Assembly (NCBI GenBank): GCA_964568825.1 | Contig: CAZMSA010000023.1 | Location: forward strand, 1-27,876 | Direction: 5' to 3' | DNA from: CAVVDT01 sp964568825 | Lineage (GTDB): Bacteria > Pseudomonadota > Alphaproteobacteria > Rhizobiales > Aestuariivirgaceae | DNA: 27,876 bases | Part shown: positions 22,073 through 27,876 of the stretch, in pieces | Layout: each line of letters opens with the position of its first letter | Position numbering within the stretch: position 1 is the first letter of the stretch | Notes under the pieces: generated by a model | What the model saw: only the letters and a program-made list of their open reading frames with translations | Told to the model about the DNA's origin: nothing | Database searches by the model: none | Program-made: the position numbers and the translations under genes

Positions 22073-23257
22073 TTGAATACATCGGCGGAACAGATACGCA
22101 GCTATTCCGGCCCCGCGATCTTGAGCTATGGCTTTCGACCGCTGTTTCTGTCTGCAGGCATCTGGGCTGCAATTGTCATGGCGCTGTGGCTCGCCTTGCT
22201 GTCAGGCTCGATCGCGCTGCCGACCAGTCTTGGGCCGATCGACTGGCATGTGCATGAGTTGTTGTTCGGCTATCTGCCGGCAGTTGTTGCAGGGTTTTTG
22301 CTGACGGCGGTTCCAAACTGGACCGGGCGGTTGCCCATGACAGGTCGGCCGCTATTGCTTTTGGCCCTGATCTGGTGGGCCGGGCGGTTCGCTGTCCTTT
22401 TTTCCGCGCGGCTTGGGCCAACAATTGCGGCAACCGTCGACCTTGCGTTCCTGGCAACACTTGGGTTCCTGGTCGCTCGCGAGCTCGTTACCGGGCGGAA
22501 CTGGCGGAACCTGAAGGTACTGATTCCGGTAAGCTTGCTACTTTGCGGAAACGCCCTCTTCCATGTCGAAGCTACAAACGGACACGCATACACTGGCAAC
22601 GGCACGCGTTTGGGCATCGCCAGCGCGGTGATTCTCATCATGCTGATAGGCGGGCGCATTATTCCCAGCTTCACCCGCAACTGGCTGGCCCGGCGTGAAG
22701 CGGGCAGATTGCCGGTCCCGTTCAATCGCTATGATATCTTCGCACTTGGGGTTGGCGGTTTGGCGCTTGCGGCATGGGTTGTCTCCCCGGAAGGTGGCAC
22801 GACCGCTCTGTTTTGCCTTCTCGCTGGCGCTCTGCATATTTGGCGTCCGGTCCGCTGGGCGCCGGAGCGAACTCTCGCCGAACCCCTCGTCTGGATTCTG
22901 CATGCCGGTTATGCCTTCGTGCCGGCGGGCTTCATTCTCTTAGGGGTTTCCACATTGTCGGCAGACGTCATCGTGCCGAGCGCCGCATTGCATGCCTGGA
23001 CTGCAGGGGCTGTCGGCGTCATGACACTGGCAGTCATGACGCGTGCGAGTCTCGGCCATACTGGTTACCCATTGCAGGCGACGCCAGGCGTGACGGCGAT
23101 CTACGTATTCGCCCTGGCGTCAGCGGTAGTCCGCATTGTTGCCGGGACCGGCATGACGACACTGGTTCTGCTTGATTTGGCCGGTGCGCTATGGATTGCC
23201 GCCTTTGTCAGCTTTGTCACTGTGTTCGGACCATTGCTGTGTAGACGAGATCCTTGA
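22073..23257 (+). CDS. nnrS: NnrS family membrane heme/copper protein
   Basis: A 394-residue membrane protein with about twelve hydrophobic helices and the NnrS hallmarks: SYGFRPLFLSAGIWA near residue 18, then WHVHELLFGYLPAVVAGFLL and TAVPNWTGRLP, and later GGRIIPSFTRNWL and MTLAVMTRASLGHTG. NnrS proteins relieve NO stress, protecting metal cofactors, and are commonly NsrR-controlled. The start is TTG at 22073, in frame with MNTSAEQIRSYSGP; an upstream GAGAGGG supports it, though no ATG alternative fits better. It is the second gene after nsrR and ends convergent to the cyclo-ligase gene, with 44 bases between stops. Confidence 0.92.
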   Translation: MNTSAEQIRSYSGPAILSYGFRPLFLSAGIWAAIVMALWLALLSGSIALPTSLGPIDWHVHELLFGYLPAVVAGFLLTAVPNWTGRLPMTGRPLLLLALIWWAGRFAVLFSARLGPTIAATVDLAFLATLGFLVARELVTGRNWRNLKVLIPVSLLLCGNALFHVEATNGHAYTGNGTRLGIASAVILIMLIGGRIIPSFTRNWLARREAGRLPVPFNRYDIFALGVGGLALAAWVVSPEGGTTALFCLLAGALHIWRPVRWAPERTLAEPLVWILHAGYAFVPAGFILLGVSTLSADVIVPSAALHAWTAGAVGVMTLAVMTRASLGHTGYPLQATPGVTAIYVFALASAVVRIVAGTGMTTLVLLDLAGALWIAAFVSFVTVFGPLLCRRDP

Positions 23258-23301
23258 GGTCGCTTGTCTGGCTGTCCATTACCGCAAACGCCAGTGTTGC
23301 A

Positions 23302-23964
23302 TCATTCGTTTTCGGATTGACGCATGCAGCATGGCGCCGCCGCGTAGCTGGTGCGCTCTTCGTCATCGCCGATGTGGGTCGCCGATCCGGCGATCGCTGC
23401 GCCGCGCCGGCTTTGCGTGACGATGATGTCCATGGGGATGTCGTGGGGCTGGGGATGGATGGTATCGAGCAATGAAGCGTCGAGCCCCACCCCGATGGTC
23501 AGCGGCCTCGGCCGCGCTGCCGCCAGGGTCCGGTCATAATAGCCGCCGCCATAGCCGAGCCGATATCCGGCTTCATCGAAGCCCACCAGCGGAACGATGA
23601 GTGCGTCCGGCAACACCGGCTCCCGCTGGGCCGGAACGGGAATGTTCCAGATACCACGGCCCATCTTCGTGCCAGGGCGCCAGGCCCAAAACTCAACCGG
23701 CTGGTTCTTCTCGGTCACCACCGGCAATGCGACATCGATGCCTTGGCGAACGAGGTCAAGCATCAGGGTGCGCAAATCGAGCTCACCCTTGAACGGCCAA
23801 TAGATCCCGACGTTGCGTGCTTGTGACAGGAGCCCGCCTTGCCGGATGTGGCTGGTGACCTGGCTGGCAATTTCGGCCCTTGCCGAAGCGGGCATGGCGA
23901 GGCGTTGATCGAGCAGTTCCTTGCGCTTGGCCTTGCGCCAACTACGAACCTCTTCCCAGTTCAT
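23302..23964 (-). CDS. fau: 5-formyltetrahydrofolate cyclo-ligase
   Basis: A 220-residue 5-FCL (5,10-methenyl-THF synthetase, YgfA family). The N-terminal KAKRKELLDQRLAM holds basic ATP/folate-binding residues, and the C-terminal LGYGGGYYDRTLA is the P-loop-like family signature; VPLVGFDEAGYRLG precedes it. It converts 5-formyl-THF to 5,10-methenyl-THF using ATP in the cytoplasm. The last 20 residues, after IAGSATHIGDDEERTS, are an extra tail. Its start overlaps the nitronate monooxygenase stop as ATGA, so the two are coupled. Two folate-C1 genes occur in this window but in separate operons. Confidence 0.93.
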   Translation of the reverse strand: MNWEEVRSWRKAKRKELLDQRLAMPASARAEIASQVTSHIRQGGLLSQARNVGIYWPFKGELDLRTLMLDLVRQGIDVALPVVTEKNQPVEFWAWRPGTKMGRGIWNIPVPAQREPVLPDALIVPLVGFDEAGYRLGYGGGYYDRTLAAARPRPLTIGVGLDASLLDTIHPQPHDIPMDIIVTQSRRGAAIAGSATHIGDDEERTSYAAAPCCMRQSENE

Positions 23965-24998
23965 GTTCGGTGTTCCTCGCCAACATTGGGATTGAGCCGC
24001 GCCAGCGCGGCAACGGCGCCATTCACGATCCGCGCAATCCGCTCGCTTGCAGTGGGAACATCCTCGATGGCGCCGCAGACCTGACCGGCAAACAGCGCCA
24101 TGCGTTCCAGTTCGCCGGTTGTCGAGCGCAACGGTGAATCGGTGCTGTAGAGATAAATTGGCCGCCCTTCCTCGGACGCAATGGGCGTGCGCGCGAAGTC
24201 TTCGGGGCCATATCCGAGCAGGCGTCCGTCCAGGTCATCCACGGCGCTGTTGGCGATGACGCGGACCGGCGATTGCCGAGGCCAGTTGATGGCGAAGGCA
24301 TCGGTATACACGGTATCTCGGGAAGACGCCTCGACGACACGCTGCTTGTGGTAGTCGTGGGCAAAGGATTCCTGCGTTGCCAGGAATGCAGTGCCGCAAT
24401 GGATCGCCTGACACCCCATGGCCAGCGCTGCAACGAGCCCCTCACCTGAGGCAAAGCCGCCCGAGGCAATGACGGGGATGGATAGGGCGCCGACAACCTG
24501 CGGGATGAGGACCAGTGAGGAAATCGTGCCTCTCACATGACCGCCCGCCTCTAGGCCTTGTGCGATGACGGCATCGGCGCCGGCCCGTTCGGCCGCAACA
24601 GCATCGGCAACCGAGCCAACCTGGTAGAAGACCAGCTTACCGGCGTTCTTGACACGCCCGACCGCTGCTGCATCCACATCCCAGAAGAAACAGAGCGAGT
24701 GAACGCCCTCTTCCAGACAGACCGACAATTCCTCTTCAAAGAGGTCGGCCGCAGTCCCGGCAGGGATGAGATTGACGCCGAAGGGGCGATCGGTCGCGCC
24801 GCGCGCGGCGTGGATTTCGCGGCGGATCAGCTCCGGGCTCTCGCGCACCATGCCAAGAAACCCGTAGCCACCCGCTTCAGCTACCGCTGCCACCAGTTCG
24901 GAGCGCGCGACCCCGCCCATGCCCGCCTGCAGGATCGGATAGTCGCAACCCAGCACTCGGCACAGGTCTGTCCTGAGGGATTTTGGCGGCGGCGACAT
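23961..24998 (-). CDS. Nitronate monooxygenase family FMN enzyme (2-nitropropane dioxygenase-like)
   Basis: A 345-residue TIM-barrel flavoprotein. The N-terminal YPILQAGMGGVARSELVAAV binds FMN phosphate-side residues, VIAQGLEAGGHVRG holds the proposed catalytic His of class I nitronate monooxygenases, and IPVIASGGFASGEGLVAAL with IHCGTAFLATQES complete the FMN phosphate site. The family oxidises propionate-3-nitronate and other alkyl nitronates, though many members have other flavin-dependent roles. Its start directly abuts the DUF488 stop (TGAATG) and its stop overlaps the cyclo-ligase start, so the three genes form one translation unit. Confidence 0.9.
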   Translation of the reverse strand: MSPPPKSLRTDLCRVLGCDYPILQAGMGGVARSELVAAVAEAGGYGFLGMVRESPELIRREIHAARGATDRPFGVNLIPAGTAADLFEEELSVCLEEGVHSLCFFWDVDAAAVGRVKNAGKLVFYQVGSVADAVAAERAGADAVIAQGLEAGGHVRGTISSLVLIPQVVGALSIPVIASGGFASGEGLVAALAMGCQAIHCGTAFLATQESFAHDYHKQRVVEASSRDTVYTDAFAINWPRQSPVRVIANSAVDDLDGRLLGYGPEDFARTPIASEEGRPIYLYSTDSPLRSTTGELERMALFAGQVCGAIEDVPTASERIARIVNGAVAALARLNPNVGEEHRT

Positions 24999-25382
24999 TC
25001 AGGTCTTCCCATCGGTTTCATGTTCGATCAGCCATTGGCGGATCACAACGGCCTGGTTGTGCGTCTCGTCCCTGGCGGCGAACAGCAATGTTATGGTGCC
25101 CTCACGGCAAAGCCTCTGCAGTTCTGGCACCTCGGTTTCATTCGCATCCAGTTCCTTGCGGTAGCTGTCGCGGAACGCCTCCCAGCGCGTCACGTCATGG
25201 GCGAACCATTTGCGCAAGTCATCGCTGGGTGCGACGTCCTTCATCCAGTGATCGATATGGGCCGCCTCCTTGCTGAGCCCGCGCGGCCACAACCGGTCGA
25301 CCAGAATCCGCACACCGTCGCTGCGGCGCGGGCGACGATAGATGCGCTTGAGCCTGATGGCGTCCTCATCGAAAGACTTCAT
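24999..25382 (-). CDS. DUF488 family protein
   Basis: A 127-residue protein of the DUF488 (YeaO-like) family. Diagnostic stretches are GVRILVDRLWPRGLSKEAAHIDHWMKD (about 22-48), KWFAHDVTRWEAFRDSYRKEL and LFAARDETHNQAVVI. No enzymatic function is established for the family, so none is given here. The frame opens at 25430, but ATG 25382 gives the usual short leader before the RIKR-like strand (here RLKRIYRRP). It is the first gene of the DUF488-monooxygenase-cyclo-ligase unit. Confidence 0.88.
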   Translation of the reverse strand: MKSFDEDAIRLKRIYRRPRRSDGVRILVDRLWPRGLSKEAAHIDHWMKDVAPSDDLRKWFAHDVTRWEAFRDSYRKELDANETEVPELQRLCREGTITLLFAARDETHNQAVVIRQWLIEHETDGKT

Positions 25383-25509
25383 GACCTGTCGAGGTCCAAT
25401 GCCCGCAACTGGTGCCTGTCGCAGCACCATAGGCGTTCCGTTTAGGTGACAGCCAATAAGTTATATTGCTCGTTATCAGCAAGATTTTTGCATTCAAAAG
25501 GAACACCCG

Positions 25510-25632
25510 ATGGATGTCGACAGGGCAAGAACCGTTCTGGAAATCGCCAGATGCGGCAGTTTCGGCCGGGCGGCCGAGGGGTATTTGTCGACGGCCTGGG
25601 CAAAATTCGGTTCAACCTCACCAGACGGCTGA
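25510..25632 (+). pseudogene. LysR-family regulator remnant (N-terminus only)
   Basis: The ATG at 25510 opens MDVDRARTVLEIARCGSFGRAAEGYLS, the start of a LysR helix-turn-helix (family form: L-x-TFLE-x-A-x-x-GSFS-x-AA). After AAEG the similarity ends and a stop follows at 25630-25632. Forty residues cannot make a functional regulator of about 300. The rest was lost, and the convergent GST gene begins at once after it. Confidence 0.7.
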
Positions 25633-25638
25633 GCACCC

Positions 25639-26268
25639 CTACGGCATGGGAATTTCGGCGCTGGCGTCGGGAACCTTGTAGCCCCGGCGCACTGCCCGGC
25701 GGGCGGCGATTTCCTGATACCAGCGCTTCACGTTGGGAAATTTGTGCATGTCGATGTCCTGCCACTCGAAGCGGGCGATCCACGGCCAGGTGGCCATGTC
25801 GGCGATGGAATACGCCCCCGCCATGAAGCGATGGTCGGCAAGCTGGCGGTCGAGCACGCCGTACAGGCGCTGGGCCTCCTTGCCGTAGCGCTCCTCGGCA
25901 TAAGGCGCCTTGCCGGGGTTGAACTTGAGGAAGTGATGGGCCTGGCCGAGCATCGGGCCGATGCCACCCATCTGCCACATCAGCCACTCGATCACCCGCC
26001 AGTGGGCCTCACCGGTGCGCGGGTGGAATTTTCCGCTCTTGTGGGCGAGATAGAGCAGGATGGCACCGGATTCGAACAGCGTCAAGCCGTCGGAGCGGTC
26101 GACGATTGCGGGGATGCGGTTGTTGGGAGATATCTTGAGGAAGTCCGGGGCAAACTGTTCGCTCTTGCCGATATTGATGGCATGGGTCTCGTAGTCCACA
26201 CCCATTTCCTCAAGCGCAATGGAGACCTTGCGTCCGTTCGGCGTGCTCCAGGTATAGAGATCAATCAT
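25639..26268 (-). CDS. Glutathione S-transferase, YfcG/Nu-class-like disulfide-bond oxidoreductase
   Basis: A 209-residue GST. The thioredoxin-like domain starts MIDLYTWSTPNGRKVSIALEE, with Thr9 and Asn11 at the positions of the active-site residues of E. coli YfcG. NRIPAIVDRSDGLTLFESGAILLYLA carries the cis-Pro and the E-S glutathione contacts. The helical domain holds MGGIGPMLGQAHHF and SIADMATWPWIARF. YfcG reduces disulfides with glutathione rather than conjugating electrophiles, so a redox role is likely. The frame is open upstream to 26466, but the family start is ATG 26268. It converges with the LysR remnant. Confidence 0.92.
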   Translation of the reverse strand: MIDLYTWSTPNGRKVSIALEEMGVDYETHAINIGKSEQFAPDFLKISPNNRIPAIVDRSDGLTLFESGAILLYLAHKSGKFHPRTGEAHWRVIEWLMWQMGGIGPMLGQAHHFLKFNPGKAPYAEERYGKEAQRLYGVLDRQLADHRFMAGAYSIADMATWPWIARFEWQDIDMHKFPNVKRWYQEIAARRAVRRGYKVPDASAEIPMP

Positions 26269-26305
26269 CGGTTGAACTCTGCGGTCGGGGGTGACGACGC
26301 ACCAC

Positions 26306-27109
26306 TCAAGCGAGGCTGGTATAACCCGCGGCGTCGGCGGCCGCTTCAAGGTCCGGGATGCGTTGGTAAGCCGCGAGGGGGCGGAACTCAAGCCCGGCAA
26401 TGAACAATGCGTCCCGCACTGCGGCAAGCCCCGGATCGACAAATGCCTCGGCCAGCGCCCGGGCAAGACGGGTGCGCTCCGGGCCCGACCGGCCGCGCGC
26501 GGTGATCAGCGGCAGGCCGGGCACCTTGGGCGTTTCGGCGATGACCTTGAGCTTCTTTGCGAGGCCGGGGAGATGGCGTTCGGCGAGCGCATGGCTCACG
26601 CAATCGATCGCTGCCACATCGGCCCGGCCATCGGCCACCGCCTGCATGGATGCCAGGTGGGCGCCGGAGCGGATCACCCTCGAAAAGAAACGTCCTTGCC
26701 GCGCCAACGGCGCCACGACGGCCTTCAGGGCGAGCATGCCCGACATGGAATCCTCGGTATTGAAGGCGGCGATCGATCCGCGCAGGTCGGCAAGCCCGGT
26801 ACGCCCCGAGGTCGCCGCGATGACGATGAGGCTGCAATAATCGCTCCCTTCAGCGCCGCGCACCCGGTAGCAGGGGGTGGCCACCAGATCGACCGCGCCG
26901 GCCAACCCATGGGTGAGCGGATAGCCGCAGGTCTGCGACAGCAACAACTCGGCCGAGCGCCATTGGGCATGCGGATCGCCGCTGCGGTCGAGGCTTTCCG
27001 GCACGCCGCGAAAACCGTTGGCGGCGAGATGGCGGGCGATCACCTGCCACAGCGCGTCGGTTGCCGGGCGCACCTCGGGCCAGTCGTACATGGGAAGCGA
27101 AGCGATCAT
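26306..27109 (-). CDS. PhnD-like periplasmic-binding-fold protein without signal peptide
   Basis: A 267-residue protein of the PhnD/phosphonate-binding fold. The start MIASLPMYDWPEVRPATDAL and SEDSMSG-like NTEDSMSGMLALKAVVAP, followed by SRVIRSGAHLASMQAVADGRADVAAIDCV, match the ligand-binding core of PhnD-type receptors. No signal peptide or lipobox is seen. No ABC permease or ATPase gene lies within the window. The ATG at 27109 overlaps the regulator stop as ATGA, so translation is coupled; an ATG at 27115 is the alternative. A cytoplasmic sensing or unknown binding role is inference. Export by an unseen route is possible but unsupported. Confidence 0.8.
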   Translation of the reverse strand: MIASLPMYDWPEVRPATDALWQVIARHLAANGFRGVPESLDRSGDPHAQWRSAELLLSQTCGYPLTHGLAGAVDLVATPCYRVRGAEGSDYCSLIVIAATSGRTGLADLRGSIAAFNTEDSMSGMLALKAVVAPLARQGRFFSRVIRSGAHLASMQAVADGRADVAAIDCVSHALAERHLPGLAKKLKVIAETPKVPGLPLITARGRSGPERTRLARALAEAFVDPGLAAVRDALFIAGLEFRPLAAYQRIPDLEAAADAAGYTSLA

Positions 27110-27876
27110 GTGCATTCGCCGGCCAGGCGGCGCGCCAGGGCAGCGACGTCGGGGGGCTGGACGCGGGCGGCACGGATGAGGTTGTCGAAATGGCTGGTGA
27201 GTTCGCGAATATGCTCGGTGGAGGTGAAGACGAAATACATGTCACCCAGATAGATGGCGGCGCGCTGGCGCCCGAACACGGTGTAGGGCACCGAAAAGCG
27301 CTCGCGCCCGTCGAACAGGAACCAGCGATAGGCCGGATAGAGGTCATTCGCCAGCCGGGCGATGCGGCGCAACTGGTCGTGGCGGACGGCGGCATCGAGG
27401 CCGTGCCAGATGCCGCCGCCGCGAGCGAACTGCTCCAGCGCCTGGCGTGACGAGCACACCTCGATCTCGCTGTCGGCGCGGCTGGCATGGGCGATGCGGG
27501 CGCGCGCCACATCGGACCAGGCCCGCGCGGCGGGGGCGGCCAGCTTGCCGGTCTCCCAGGCGATGACCGCTTCGGTCTTGACCTGGTCGGGCAAGGTCGC
27601 CGGCACATAGCGCACCTTCAGGCCCCGCGCCTCGGTATGCCAGCGTGCCAGACGCTCATCGGCCGGGGAGCCGGCATCGGGCTCGATGACCGGCTGGGCG
27701 ACAATGTCGACCGCCACCTGGTCTCTTTCCGAAAGACCCAGGAGCCAGTCGGCCGAAACGCCATGGCGGGCGGCGATGCGGGCGATGGTTTCAGCCCGCG
27801 GCAGGCGCACGGCTTCGGCGGCGAGCAACTGGGTGAGGGTCGAGCGGTCGAGCCCGGCCTCGGCGGCAAAGCGGGC
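27106..27876 (-). CDS. XRE-family helix-turn-helix regulator with large C-terminal domain, 5' end outside window
   Basis: The window starts inside a helix-turn-helix: ARFAAEAGLDRSTLTQLLAA, then EAVRLPRAETIARIAARHGVSADWLLGLSER is the classic Cro/C1 (XRE) fold. A C-terminal region of about 190 residues follows, with QVAVDIVAQPVIEPD, WETGKLAAPAARAWSD and YRWFLFDGRERFSVPYTVFG. I recognise it only as a domain common in alphaproteobacterial regulators of this type. The start codon lies right of base 27876. The stop overlaps the PhnD-like gene start, so both are cotranscribed, and the binding-fold protein may supply the ligand signal; this is inference. Confidence 0.82.
   Translation of the reverse strand, partial: ARFAAEAGLDRSTLTQLLAAEAVRLPRAETIARIAARHGVSADWLLGLSERDQVAVDIVAQPVIEPDAGSPADERLARWHTEARGLKVRYVPATLPDQVKTEAVIAWETGKLAAPAARAWSDVARARIAHASRADSEIEVCSSRQALEQFARGGGIWHGLDAAVRHDQLRRIARLANDLYPAYRWFLFDGRERFSVPYTVFGRQRAAIYLGDMYFVFTSTEHIRELTSHFDNLIRAARVQPPDVAALARRLAGECT

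Overview
The window is GC-rich, tightly packed DNA that reads like an alphaproteobacterial chromosome, probably Hyphomicrobiales or Rhodospirillales. This is inferred from gene families, codon usage and operon style, because there is no rRNA or marker gene to fix the taxon. I see no tRNA, rRNA, CRISPR array or intact mobile element. Most genes sit on the minus strand in short-spaced or overlapping operons.

Positions 1-10841 hold what looks like one physiological unit split into two minus-strand transcription units. The first is a tripartite tricarboxylate transporter (tctC-tctB-tctA) followed by a ketopantoate-reductase-like gene cut by the window edge. The second runs from a GntR/FCD regulator through a ThDP enzyme of the 2-hydroxyacyl-CoA lyase/IlvG type, a formyl-CoA transferase, a stand-alone formyltransferase resembling the hydrolase domain of 10-formyl-THF dehydrogenase, and a tandem universal stress protein. 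A perfect palindrome with the core TGGTATACCA lies upstream of both units (3609-3620 and 10807-10816), each time at a plausible promoter, which ties transport and metabolism into one GntR regulon. My reading is uptake of a carboxylate, CoA activation by the transferase, cleavage or decarboxylation by the ThDP enzyme to formyl-CoA, and transfer of the C1 unit to formate or folate. Oxalate is one possible substrate, but the ThDP enzyme is not a classical oxalyl-CoA decarboxylase, so a 2-hydroxy acid is at least as likely. A plus-strand TerC-family gene and a single-domain UspA gene sit between the two units.

Positions 10923-11640 are a decayed RND efflux locus (MdtA-like adaptor plus the first codons of an MdtB-like pump) with stop codons, a frameshift and a truncation. 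Positions 11928-16624 are a complete branched-chain-amino-acid-type ABC importer (livK-H-M-G-F order). Positions 17055-20390 are a four-gene lipid or envelope operon: a PlcP/LpxH-like metallophosphoesterase, a GT21 ceramide-glucosyltransferase-like enzyme, a DedA/VTT protein and a GT2 enzyme.

Positions 21017-23257 form a nitric-oxide stress module: a group III truncated hemoglobin divergent from nsrR-nnrS. Positions 23302-25382 are a coupled trio (DUF488, nitronate monooxygenase, 5-formyl-THF cyclo-ligase). The right end holds a LysR remnant, a YfcG-like glutathione transferase, a PhnD-like binding protein without signal peptide, and a helix-turn-helix regulator cut by the window edge.
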